From the NCBI GenBank assembly GCA_029974635.1, contig JARKQY010000009.1:1-64000 (forward strand): 64,000 bases of DNA, given 5' to 3'. Source of the DNA: Bacillota bacterium. Its GTDB lineage: Bacteria; Bacillota; UBA4882; UBA8346. The notes under the pieces were generated by a model. It had not been told where the DNA came from, ran no database searches, and saw only the letters and a program-made list of their open reading frames with translations. Of this stretch, positions 27,681 to 37,000 are shown piece by piece; position 1 is the first letter of the stretch; the number at the start of each line of letters is the position of its first letter. A program made the translations under genes and the position numbers.

Positions 27681-28412
27681 TTACCTCTTTGACGCCGCTT
27701 CTTTCATTGAAATGCGTAAAATCCCTTGCATTAAATGAATCTCCGTAATCTGGAGGGGCCAGTCTCCCAATACGGAAAATTCCAACGGTATTTGGTTACC
27801 AAGCATGTTAAGGAAATCCTTGGGTACAACACGGCCGGCGATGGAAAGGCTTTCCGGATAGAAACGAATCGTTTTGCCGGTGGGATTTATTAATCTCCCT
27901 TCCAGCCATACAGGGACCTTGTTCCCTAGGAATACGGCCTGGCCGGTCAAACGGATTCGCTCGGAGTAGATTGCAACACCCAAAGCATATCCTGGATGCT
28001 TAAGGTTTAGATATTCTTGAAGGGCCTTCGCTTCAATCATTGCAGTGATAACAGTTTTTTCTGCCGCAATTATTTGCAGACGTTTTTTCTTAAATAACAG
28101 GGGCATATTGAAGGAAAAACCCTGATTCTCTAATTGAAACCGTAAATAATTCAAATCACTTATTCGACAGTTTCTGGCATTAACGTATACCTGTTTTACC
28201 CTGCCCTGAAAAAAATCCTTCATACTTAACCAGCCTATGGAGGCGTCTATTTTTGTCCGGGGAGCTTCACCGCGCAGACTCGCCGTCAGGGAAGAGCGAA
28301 TCCAAAGATTTAACGCTATTTCAATGACAAAGATTAAGAAAACAATTATTATAACTGCGATTATGGCCAATCTAATCTTACGGCGTTCAAAAAGTTGTTG
28401 CAGATGAAGCAT
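27681..28412 (-). CDS. DUF2993 (LmeA-type) lipid-binding protein
   Basis: 243 residues with one N-terminal membrane segment (about 14-35) and an exported beta-rich domain ('WIRSSLTASLRG', 'FQGRVKQVYVNARNC') of the DUF2993 fold. Mycobacterial LmeA of this family binds phospholipids and supports lipomannan formation. The TULIP-like fold suggests carriage of lipids through the periplasm. It is the first gene of the lpxB operon, which fits a role in envelope lipid transport. GGAGGAAACA lies just before the ATG. Confidence 0.82.
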   Translation of the reverse strand: MLHLQQLFERRKIRLAIIAVIIIVFLIFVIEIALNLWIRSSLTASLRGEAPRTKIDASIGWLSMKDFFQGRVKQVYVNARNCRISDLNYLRFQLENQGFSFNMPLLFKKKRLQIIAAEKTVITAMIEAKALQEYLNLKHPGYALGVAIYSERIRLTGQAVFLGNKVPVWLEGRLINPTGKTIRFYPESLSIAGRVVPKDFLNMLGNQIPLEFSVLGDWPLQITEIHLMQGILRISMKEAASKR

Positions 28413-28448
28413 TGTTTCCTCCGAATAACTCTATTTTTTTATCACGAA

Positions 28449-28493
28449 AAGAAGTGTGATAAACTTATTCTTAACAAAAAGTGCACCCTTCTT
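28449..28493. repeat. 45-46 bp AAGAAG..CTTCTT element, copy 3
   Basis: AAGAAGTGTGATAAAC at the left end, ATTCTTAACAAAAA core and GTGCACCCTTCTT right end. Same orientation as the copies at 7653 and 24496. It lies upstream of the DUF2993 start. Confidence 0.7.
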
Positions 28494-28619
28494 CCAAAGA
28501 ATATTTTCTAAATAGATTATGACGAATTTTATATTTTTAATCAAAAATCACCAAGTAACCTACATTGTTTAAAACCCCAATCATTGGATAAACTAACCAA
28601 AAGGTTCCCGCTATACTTT

Positions 28620-28670
28620 GGTAAAACGTTTATTCTGATTGTAACGTTATTTCAAAAACGTTTTATTACC
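28620..28670. repeat. AACGTT inverted repeat element, copy 2
   Basis: GGTAAAACGTTTATTCTGAT (28620-28639) is followed by TGTAACGTTATTT and the inverted end AACGTTTTATTACC (28657-28670). It abuts the ribosome site of the LOG-family gene, so it may overlap its promoter or leader. Confidence 0.65.
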
Positions 28671-28686
28671 TCTGGAGGTATCGAAG

Positions 28687-29421
28687 TTGATTCAATTTCA
28701 AAAACCCATCGGTTTTCTCGATAATGAGGATAAAGAGCTTTTCCAAAGTCCCTGCCCGCCTTTAGCTGATTTTACCACGCAAGACCCATGGCGTATTTTG
28801 CGAATCCAGGGTGAGATCGTTGAAGGTTTTGACGCCTTGTCGAAGATCGGACCGGCGGCCACTATTTTCGGTTCAGCCCGGTTTGGACCGGATAATCCTT
28901 ATTATCAAGCCGGCGTCGAGATCGCCCGCCAATTGGCCACCGCCGGAATGGCGGTGATCTCCGGCGGCGGACCCGGAATTATGGAGGCCGCCAATTTAGG
29001 CGCGCACTCGATTCAGGGAACTTCCATCGGCTGCCAGATTCAGCTGCCCCGGGAACCGGCTCCCAACCCTTATCAGACTATTGCTTTAAAGTTCCGTTAT
29101 TTTTTCGTCCGCAAACTGATGTTTATCAAATATTCAGTGGCCTTTATCATTATGCCCGGAGGGTTTGGAACCATGGATGAACTTTTTGAAGCCTTAACCC
29201 TGGTCCAAACCGATAAAATCGACCATTTTCCGATAGTACTCTATGGTTCCCAATACTGGAGCGGTCTTGTGAAATGGATGAACGAACAGATGATTCCGGG
29301 GGGAACAATTGAGGCGGAGGATCTGAGCCTGTTTACCCTGGCGGATACGCCGGCGGAAGCTGCCCGGATTGTCATTGACAACAGTCGGAAACATGGTTTT
29401 TTAAAAACACCGTGTGTTTAA
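28687..29421 (+). CDS. LOG-family protein (nucleotide phosphoribohydrolase type)
   Basis: 244 residues of the TIGR00730/LOG family. The nucleotide-binding GSARFG and 'SGGGPGIMEAAN' segments and the signature PGGFGTMDE are all intact. Family members release free base from N6-modified AMP (cytokinin activation) or act on other nucleoside monophosphates; old annotations call them lysine decarboxylases. The start is TTG with a strong GGAGGT site 7 nt upstream. It stands alone between repeat arrays. Confidence 0.9.
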   Translation: MIQFQKPIGFLDNEDKELFQSPCPPLADFTTQDPWRILRIQGEIVEGFDALSKIGPAATIFGSARFGPDNPYYQAGVEIARQLATAGMAVISGGGPGIMEAANLGAHSIQGTSIGCQIQLPREPAPNPYQTIALKFRYFFVRKLMFIKYSVAFIIMPGGFGTMDELFEALTLVQTDKIDHFPIVLYGSQYWSGLVKWMNEQMIPGGTIEAEDLSLFTLADTPAEAARIVIDNSRKHGFLKTPCV

Positions 29422-29424
29422 CCA

Positions 29425-29482
29425 GGATTTGCAGGATTAAAACCTTTATAAAAATCCCGTAAATCCGGTAACCTTGTTTTGG
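29425..29482. repeat. GGATT-phased palindromic repeat, copy 4a
   Basis: GGATT units at 9-bp steps (29425-29439) followed by AATCC units (29453-29468) and the tail ACCTTGTTTTGG. It starts 3 bp after the LOG stop and may serve as its 3' end. Confidence 0.65.
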
Positions 29483-29507
29483 TCCTACTAAATTCACAAA
29501 CTAATTT

Positions 29508-29600
29508 TGACGGGACTTACAGGATTTATTGGATTAAATCATTTTAAAATACTACCTTTGCTTTTATGAATAATCCCCCTAATCCCGTTAATCCTTCCAG
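29508..29600. repeat. GGATT-phased palindromic repeat, copy 4b
   Basis: GACGGGACTTACAGGATTTA (29509-29528) followed by a further GGATT at 29531, then a right arm with AATCCC and AATCC at 9-bp steps (29572-29594). Very close to copy 1. A 34-bp tail starting ACCTTGTTTTGG and ending TTCACAAA follows both 4a (29470) and 4b (29604), so the whole module is duplicated in tandem. Confidence 0.7.
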
Positions 29601-29649
29601 CCAACCTTGTTTTGGGCCTATTAAGTTCACAAATCTTTTTTAAAGGGAT

Positions 29650-30492
29650 TTATTGAATTAAACCGATTGAACGCTTATTTTTAAATAAAAAAATTAATGA
29701 CCAAATTCCTATCGCCAATAAACCCACTCCCAGTAAATCAAACCATAACGGCTGAAATACCATGGTTTTATAACTGATTGTATAACCGGGTATATCCAAT
29801 CCGAGCAAATCAACCGCGATAAATGACAGCGAGTTGGCCAATGCATGTCCCAGTATACATGGCAGCAAAGAACGGGTCTCATAAAACCACCAGCCCGCTA
29901 CGACTCCCCAGGCGACTCCGGCCCAAAACTGCCAAGGATTTAAATGAAATAACCCAAAGAATAATGCAGAAATAGCAATTGCCCGATGGGGTTGATAATG
30001 TTTTAAAAAACCTTTAAGAAGGATCCCCCGGAATAACACCTCTTCAACTAAAGGAGCGATTATCACTGCCAGTAATATGGACTTCCAAACTATTAACGGA
30101 TCGGATTTCGTAAAATTCTCAAATAATTCAGCCCAGTTATTATTCATGGGGATAAAAACGCGTAACAGGTTATCCAATTCGGACAATAGAATACTAACCC
30201 CGACTACTATGATTATCATGGGGACAATATAACCGATTTTCAATTCTGTCAATGAAAACAGCTTCTTTAAATTCAATTGATAACGGCGGTTGATCCAGAA
30301 CAACAACAAAAAGAAGCCGACAATTTTACTGATCGTCTCAATTAATAAGAGGTTGTCTTTAAGCCCCAACGCTTCAAATAAAGATATGAAAAAAACTCCG
30401 GGAACTAAAGTAAACACTAAAATATAAAGCAATAACAATAGAACGGCTTGTAATATTTTAGGATTGTATTCCGGCCTTTCCGGCTTATCCAT
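29650..30492 (-). CDS. CPBP-family intramembrane glutamic protease
   Basis: 280 residues with about eight hydrophobic segments. The CAAX-protease/bacteriocin-processing (Abi/Rce1) motifs are present: EEVLFRG (EExxxR) and FFGLFHLNP (FxxxH), plus the later small-residue/Asn region 'GHALANS'. Roles range from membrane-protein turnover to bacteriocin immunity. AAGGAG lies 9 nt before the ATG. No bacteriocin gene is nearby. Likely monocistronic; its 3' end runs into the GGATT repeats. Confidence 0.88.
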   Translation of the reverse strand: MDKPERPEYNPKILQAVLLLLLYILVFTLVPGVFFISLFEALGLKDNLLLIETISKIVGFFLLLFWINRRYQLNLKKLFSLTELKIGYIVPMIIIVVGVSILLSELDNLLRVFIPMNNNWAELFENFTKSDPLIVWKSILLAVIIAPLVEEVLFRGILLKGFLKHYQPHRAIAISALFFGLFHLNPWQFWAGVAWGVVAGWWFYETRSLLPCILGHALANSLSFIAVDLLGLDIPGYTISYKTMVFQPLWFDLLGVGLLAIGIWSLIFLFKNKRSIGLIQ

Positions 30493-30601
30493 CGCTAAAA
30501 GCTCCTTGAATTAAAATCTGTCTACATCAATATCGGCAAAATCATGAAGAATTTTAGTCGAATCTATCCTCGAATAGGTTGACGCCGACTCAAAGCTGAT
30601 T

Positions 30602-31423
30602 CTATCCGTTGACAACCGGTCCGCCCCGAACGGCATCCGGGCATCGCGGGCAACCCGGATCCTGGCATTTGGTTACGGCCGGATTCTTTTGGATCTCCCG
30701 GGTGATGATCTCTACAAATTCTCCGTAAGGATATACCTTCCAATGACTTTCCCCCACAACGGTTTGCTGTTCAATTGGTTTTACAAATTCCCTAAAATTA
30801 TTGAACCCTTCGGAACAACTGCCGACGGCCACTTCAACGCAAGGATCATGTAAAGTCCGGGCCCATCTGCGAAACAGCCTTCGCCCCGCCTTTTCTTCAG
30901 CATGATGAATTGCGGTGGCCTTGGTTAAATCCACTCCGGCGAGTAAAACATAGGACTCCCGGAATAAAGCCATTTCTGTAAATGGAGCATAAACATCCAA
31001 CGGCGTTTGTTTCGCAATCAGTCTTCCGGCATATGGTCCCAGCGCTGTAAAGGAGTTTAGGGGATGATTTCCCCGGATTTTCTCCGGATGTTCCAAAATA
31101 CGGGCCGGTACTGCCCCCATGTCTTTCGAGATCATTGGGCTGTTTATGTCATAAGCCAAAGCCCGGTCCGGATTTTCCACCTTATCGCAATCACAAGCAT
31201 TTTGTAGGTAACGTTTGCCGGATGGCGGGGGGACATCACATTCATAAGTAAAGGTCGGTACCACCAGCGTACATCCCGCTTCGAGAAAAGCCGTTATCAG
31301 AGTATCGGGACCGCCCTCCAAGTTTCCAAAGGATTTCAGCGACGAATGCAGACAAATAATACTATCATTTAATTTCAATTCCCCAATGGCATTCCGGATT
31401 TCCTTCAATCCGACGTATTGCAT
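30602..31423 (-). CDS. AAC(3)-family N-acetyltransferase
   Basis: 273 residues of the aminoglycoside 3-N-acetyltransferase/YokD fold. Family segments 'LHSSLKSFGNLEGG', 'PTFTYECDVPP', 'HPLNSFTALGP' and the catalytic-type 'ATAIHHAEEKAG' are visible. The ATG at 31421-31423 with AGAGGG upstream is preferred over the frame start at 31489. The C-terminus has a Cys cluster (KCQDPGCPRCPD) that is not typical and could bind metal. True aminoglycoside resistance is not implied; many chromosomal members have unknown acceptors. Confidence 0.85.
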   Translation of the reverse strand: MQYVGLKEIRNAIGELKLNDSIICLHSSLKSFGNLEGGPDTLITAFLEAGCTLVVPTFTYECDVPPPSGKRYLQNACDCDKVENPDRALAYDINSPMISKDMGAVPARILEHPEKIRGNHPLNSFTALGPYAGRLIAKQTPLDVYAPFTEMALFRESYVLLAGVDLTKATAIHHAEEKAGRRLFRRWARTLHDPCVEVAVGSCSEGFNNFREFVKPIEQQTVVGESHWKVYPYGEFVEIITREIQKNPAVTKCQDPGCPRCPDAVRGGPVVNG

Positions 31424-31566
31424 TTGCGACCCTCTTTTCCGGCTGAACCGTAACTGATAAAACGTTCTCGAAATACCGAACCATTCCAATTAAGGATGTA
31501 TCAAAGTACCGCCTTCCTGATTGTAGCGATATTCCCTATCCCGGACGAACCGGACTAAATGAAAAA

Positions 31567-31637
31567 CCTATTTGGACAGAATTTACGGATTATATTTGTT
31601 ACGTTATATAGAGAACGTTTTACCAGAATTAAGAGCT
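31567..31637. repeat. Partial GGATT unit joined to AACGTT element copy 3
   Basis: TTGGACAGAATTTACGGATT (31571-31590) is a decayed GGATT-family end. It is followed directly by TTGTTACGTTATATAGAGAA and CGTTTTACC, matching half of the AACGTT elements at 6304 and 28620. It lies in the 500-bp gap 31424-31923. Confidence 0.5.
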
Positions 31638-31789
31638 TAAATTTCAGGCAACAAAAAGATTGCATTGAATAAGTCTTTCATAAATATAAATATATATGTA
31701 TTACCTTTGAAAAATTCTATATCGTTTTTACCCAAAATCAATTTTTGGAAATACATTCAAAAACTCGCTGCGATTCGAGTGTACAGGAG

Positions 31790-31890
31790 TCTGTGCGGGT
31801 AATAGATTTTTGAAGCATATTAGTATATAGCCAGGTGATCTAAACCAAATATTATAGTTCTATGCTATAAAAAAGTGTTACTCGCACAGA
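31790..31890 (+). other. Possible structured leader upstream of the adhesin-E-like gene
   Basis: TCTGTGCGGGTAAT (31790-31803) can pair with GTTACTCGCACAGA (31877-31890), 12 of 14 positions matching or wobble. Inside, TATAGC and GCTATA can form a second stem. This encloses about 75 nt and ends 33 nt before the start codon at 31924. It could be a structured 5' leader or small RNA. It matches no riboswitch class that I recognise. Confidence 0.4.
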
Positions 31891-31923
31891 AACCTAGCAT
31901 ATTATTGTGAAAAGGGGTAAATC

Positions 31924-32415
31924 ATGAAGAAACTCTTACTCTTCCTGGCGCTATTCGTACTATATACAGCGGCGCCGTTTGCGCAAGCGGAGCACTGGAC
32001 TCCGATGAACTCCACTGAAACCGGCAGCTACTTTTTTAATTCGGAAACCATTCGAGTTCAGGACTGGCATGCGGATTCCGGCAAGATATATGTGGATGTC
32101 TGGATTAAGGTAAAACATACATTTCAGGGAAAAACCCGCTATATAAACAGTCTGAAAGATAAAGGGGGTTCGGCCGCCGGTTATGAAAGGCTGGATTTTT
32201 CAACATATCATGTTCTTTTCGGTGATGGAGAAATGATGGTATTGACTGTTTGTGATCATGCCGGCAACGGTGCCAAAATTATGCAACTCAATGTGAAAGA
32301 ACCAAAATGGGAAGAAATTGCGACAGGCTCCATCGCCGCAGGATGGTATCGTTCGATCCTGGAATACACTGCCGCAAATATTCACCGAATTATACATCAA
32401 GACATCCGGATATAA
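31924..32415 (+). CDS. Exported protein, surface-adhesin-E-like
   Basis: 163 residues with a clear signal peptide (1-22, AQA-E cleavage site). The mature part has the pattern of small exported beta proteins of the adhesin-E group: 'SYFFNSETIRV', 'KIYVDVWIKVKH' and a C-terminal 'EEIATGSIAAGWY' strand. Such proteins are frequent in diderm Bacillota and proteobacteria; most have no proven function. AAGGGG precedes the ATG. It is preceded by a possible structured leader. Family assignment is by pattern only. Confidence 0.65.
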   Translation: MKKLLLFLALFVLYTAAPFAQAEHWTPMNSTETGSYFFNSETIRVQDWHADSGKIYVDVWIKVKHTFQGKTRYINSLKDKGGSAAGYERLDFSTYHVLFGDGEMMVLTVCDHAGNGAKIMQLNVKEPKWEEIATGSIAAGWYRSILEYTAANIHRIIHQDIRI

Positions 32416-32470
32416 AAACCAAAACATGGCGATTTATTTTCTTTTTTATGTCTTGTAAAGAACGATAAAA

Positions 32471-33949
32471 TTACCGTAACAGAGATCCCAGAATCCCGCG
32501 AATCAATTCCCTGCCCACGGTGGAAACAGCTTGTTTAGCCATTTTTTCCATTATGGTATCCCGGGGCCTGCCTCTTCTGCGGCTTCCATATCCCTGATAA
32601 TCATAGCGCCGCTCTTCCGGATAAGTTTTTTGGGACTTTTGCTCCGGGATATTTTTCGGCTCTATTTGTTTCATTTTCCTTTGTAACACTTCATATGCGG
32701 ATTCCCGGTCCACCATCTTCTCATACTGGCCGTATAATGGCGATTTTTCAATGATCTCCCGCCGCTTTCCGGGGGGTATCGGGCCAAAAAAGCTTCCGGG
32801 GCATATGATATAAGCCTTTTCCACAATAGAAGGACGTCCTTCATCATCCAAAAAAGAAACTAACGCTTCACCCACACCCAGTTCAGTAATGGCCTGCTCC
32901 ACATCCAGGGCAGGATTGACCCGGAACGTTTCCGCCGCGGCTTTGACCGCTTTTTGATCCCTGGGAGTATAAGCGCGTAAGGCGTGTTGCACCCGGTTGC
33001 CCAATTGACCCAGAACCGTATCCGGAATATCCACTGGATTTTGAGTGACAAAATAGATACCTACCCCTTTGGAGCGGACCAGCCTTACCACCTGTTCAAC
33101 CTTTTCCAAAAAGATCTTGGGTGCTCCGTTGAAAAGCAAATGAGCTTCGTCAAAGAAAAAGACCATTTTGGGTTGATCCAGATCACCGACTTCGGGGAGT
33201 TCCTCAAAAAGCTCCGCCAACAGCCACAGCAGAAAGGTTGCATACAGCACCGGGGACTGGAAGAGCTTGTCCGCCGCCAATATATTGATATATCCTAAAC
33301 CTCTACCATCAGTCTTCATCAGATCCGAAATCTGCAATGCCGGCTCACCAAAAAACTTCTCCGCACCCTGCGCCTCCAGTGTCAACAATCCGCGTTGAAT
33401 GGCGCCAATGGTCTGCTTGGAGACATTACCGTATTCAGTGGTGAATTCGGCGGCATTGTTCCCCACATATTCAAGCATTGCCTTCAAGTCTTTCAAATCC
33501 AAAATCAACAATCCATTATCATCAGCGATTTTAAACACAAGATTCACAACCCCGGCCTGGGTCTCATTTAAATCCAGCAACCGTGAAAGCAACAACGGCC
33601 CCATTTCCGAAATGGTGGTCCGCACCGGATGCCCTTGCTCGCCAAAGACATCCCAAAACTGTACCGGATAACTTTGAAAGGCAATATCTTGAAGATCAAT
33701 TTTTTTTAAACGTTCTGCCAATTTAGGATTCATGGTTCCCGGCTCACATAAACCGGAAAGATCCCCTTTGATATCTGCCAGAAAAACCGGAACTCCAATG
33801 CGGCTGAACGCTTCCGCCATTACTTTCAAGGTAACTGTCTTCCCGGTACCGGTGGCGCCCGCAATTAAACCGTGCCGGTTGGCCATGTCGGAAAGAATCG
33901 AATTCGCTTTTTCCCCTTTGGCGATTAGTAATTTCTGTGGTCCCGCCAT
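32471..33949 (-). CDS. HerA-like ATPase (DUF853/YjgR family)
   Basis: 492 residues. Walker A GATGTGKT at 31-38, Walker B 'MVFFFDEAHLLF', and the HerA/FtsK-like arginine region 'GNRVQHALRAYTPRDQKAV'. The C-terminus is basic and Arg/Gly-rich ('YGSRRRGRPRD'). DUF853 proteins are widespread hexameric ATPases of uncertain role, sometimes near secretion or DNA-processing genes. AGAGGGG precedes the ATG. There is no NurA nuclease gene alongside, so a resection function is not supported. Confidence 0.9.
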   Translation of the reverse strand: MAGPQKLLIAKGEKANSILSDMANRHGLIAGATGTGKTVTLKVMAEAFSRIGVPVFLADIKGDLSGLCEPGTMNPKLAERLKKIDLQDIAFQSYPVQFWDVFGEQGHPVRTTISEMGPLLLSRLLDLNETQAGVVNLVFKIADDNGLLILDLKDLKAMLEYVGNNAAEFTTEYGNVSKQTIGAIQRGLLTLEAQGAEKFFGEPALQISDLMKTDGRGLGYINILAADKLFQSPVLYATFLLWLLAELFEELPEVGDLDQPKMVFFFDEAHLLFNGAPKIFLEKVEQVVRLVRSKGVGIYFVTQNPVDIPDTVLGQLGNRVQHALRAYTPRDQKAVKAAAETFRVNPALDVEQAITELGVGEALVSFLDDEGRPSIVEKAYIICPGSFFGPIPPGKRREIIEKSPLYGQYEKMVDRESAYEVLQRKMKQIEPKNIPEQKSQKTYPEERRYDYQGYGSRRRGRPRDTIMEKMAKQAVSTVGRELIRGILGSLLR

Positions 33950-34098
33950 CCTGATTCCCCTCTTTTATCAGTTTCAATTGGTAAATATGAATTTATTGTA
34001 TATTGATGCAGTAGTGATGAACAAAAAATTCCCCATATTTTACTATAAAGTATATCATAACTGGCGGTTAAATTGCAAAGCGGCTGATAGATTCGTGT

Positions 34099-37000
34099 TT
34101 ATTTTATGTCGTTATGATATTGTTGTAATGATTTTACTTCAGCTTGTTTTTCACGGTAAGCGGCAATACCCTTGGCGCTGGCCAAAGCTGCTGCCAGGGT
34201 GGTGATATACGGGATCTTGTATTTAACGGCCGTTTTACGGATATAAGAATCATCTTGCTGTCCTTGCCTGCCGATTGGGGTATTAACGACCAGTTGAATC
34301 TCCCCGTTCATAATTTCATCGACAATATTGGGACGGCCTTCGTAAATCTTATAAATCAGCTCGGCCGTAATCCCTTGCCCGGTTAAAAATGCATGAGTCC
34401 CTTTGGTGGCTTTGATTTTAAAACCGATTTTGGCGAACTCTCTGGCTACTTCCAGGACCGCGGGCCGATCGTGTTCGGCTACGCTTATTAAGACTGTCCC
34501 TGAAGTAGGCAGGATTTGCTGAGTGGCTTCCTGTGCCTTAAAGAAAGCTAAACCGAAGGAATCCGCCATGCCCAACACTTCTCCGGTGGAACGCATCTCC
34601 GGTCCCAGCAACGGATCCACCTCCGGAAACATATTAAACGGGAACACCGCCTCCTTGACGCCAAAATGAGGAATATTACGCCACCGCAAGTCAAAATCGT
34701 TCAACTTCTTTCCCAGCATGATTTGAGTAGCAATCCGGGCCATGGAGATATTGCACACCTTCGAAACCAGGGGCACCGTCCGGGAAGCACGCGGATTGGC
34801 CTCCAAAACGTACACCTTGTCGTGGGCAATAGCGTACTGCATATTCATTAAACCTACTACCTTCATCTCCTTGGCGATCCTTTTGGTATACTCACAGATA
34901 GTGGCGGCATGCTTGGCCGGGATACTGACGGGGGGGATAACGCAAGCCGAATCACCGGAATGAATCCCGGCTAATTCGATATGTTCCATGACTGCAGGGA
35001 CATATGCATCGGTTCCATCGGCAATGGCATCGGCTTCAGCCTCGATGGCATTTTCCAAGTATTTATCGATCAGGATCGGCCGTTCCGGAGTTACATCCAC
35101 TGCGGCGGCAACATATTCCCGGAGCATTTGTTCGTCATATACCACTTCCATTCCCCGTCCTCCCAATACGTATGAAGGACGGAGCATTAAGGGATATCCA
35201 ATCCGTCCGGCCACTGCCAGTGCTTCATTTAAATTGGCGGCCATTCCCGACTCCGGCATAGGTATCCCCAGGCTTTCCATCATCCGGCGAAACCGGTCGC
35301 GGTCTTCGGCCAAATCAATGGTTTCCGGAGTTGTCCCCAGGATTTTCACCCCGGCTTTGGCCAGTTCGCCGGCGATATTCAAAGGAGTCTGGCCGCCGAA
35401 TTGCACGATCATCCCTTCAGGCTTCTCCTTTTGATAAATGCTCAACACATCTTCCACCGTGAGCGGTTCAAAATACAACTTATCAGAGGTGTCGTAATCG
35501 GTGGATACGGTCTCCGGATTACAATTGACGATAATGGTTTCCAAACCGCTATCCCGCAAGGCAAACGCAGCATGGACGCAACAGTAGTCAAACTCAATCC
35601 CTTGCCCGATACGGTTGGGGCCGCCGCCCAGGATCATGACCTTCCGGTTGGAACTGACGCCGGTTTTATCCGGGGCATTATAGGTCGAGAAATAGTAGGC
35701 CGCATTCTCCACTCCGCTGACCGGAACCGGTTCCCAGCCTTCAACCACTCCCAGCGCAATACGCCGGCTCCGGATTTCCGCCTCCGGAATTCCCAGAATC
35801 TTGGCCAGGTAGCGATCGGCAAAACCATCTTTTTTGGCTTCGATTAATAGTCCGTCAGGCAGCATCCCGCCTCTGTACTTGAGGATCTCTTCCTCTGACT
35901 GGACCAGTTCCCGCATCTGTTCAATGAACCATACCTTAATGTGTGTAAGCTGGTGAAGTTCTTCCGGATTTGCTCCTTTACGCAGCGCTTCATACATGAT
36001 AAACTGGCGTTCACTGGAGGGTTCCCGCAGCATTTCCAGCAGTTCCGGCAGGGAGTGTTTATGAAAATCCCCGGCGAATCCCAAACCGTAACGGCCGTTC
36101 TCCAGGGAACGGATTGCTTTTTGAAAGGCTTCCTTATAATTTTTGCCGATGCTCATGACTTCACCGACAGCCCGCATTTGAGTGCCCAGTCTGTCTTGCG
36201 ACCCCTTGAATTTTTCAAAAGCCCAGCGGGCAAATTTTACCACCACATAATCGCCGGAAGGCGTATATTTATCCAGGGTCTTATCCCGCCAGTACGGAAT
36301 CTCATCCAGGGTCATTCCCGCCGCCAGCATCGAAGAGATCAAGGCAATAGGAAATCCGGTAGCTTTCGAGGCCAGCGCCGAAGAACGGGAAGTACGGGGA
36401 TTGATCTCAATGACCACCACCCGGTCCGTCTTGGGGTCGTGGGCAAATTGAACATTGGTGCCGCCGATTACCTGAATGGCTTCCACGATATCATAAGAAT
36501 ATTTTTGCAGCCGCCTTTGCAGCTTCGGACTAATGGTCAACATAGGTGCCGTACAATAAGAATCTCCGGTATGTACCCCCATGGCATCTACATTTTCGAT
36601 GAAACAAACCGTAATCATCTGGTTTTTCGCATCCCGGACCACTTCCAGTTCCAGTTCCTCCCACCCCAGTACGGATTCCTCCACCAGAATCTGCCCTACC
36701 AGGCTGGCGGCGATTCCCCGGCTGGCAATCACCCGCAACTCTTCCACATTATAAACCAGACCGCCACCGGTGCCTCCCATGGTATAAGCCGGGCGGATAA
36801 CCACCGGGTATCCCAGTTCAGCGGCGATTTTTTCAGCCTCTTCCACACTGTAGGCCGGCTTACTAAGAGGCATTTCAATTCCCAGCCGGTTCATGGTCTC
36901 TTTAAAAGCAATCCGGTCCTCCCCGCGTTCAATGGCGTCTACTTGGACACCGATGACTTTGACGCCGTATTTTTCAAGAACTCCGGCTTTGGCCAACTCC

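Noticed and set aside
31424..31923. Known riboswitch or tRNA in the 500-bp gap
   Set aside because: The conserved cores of common riboswitch classes and a tRNA cloverleaf could not be found by eye; only the repeats and the long pairing at 31790 stood out.
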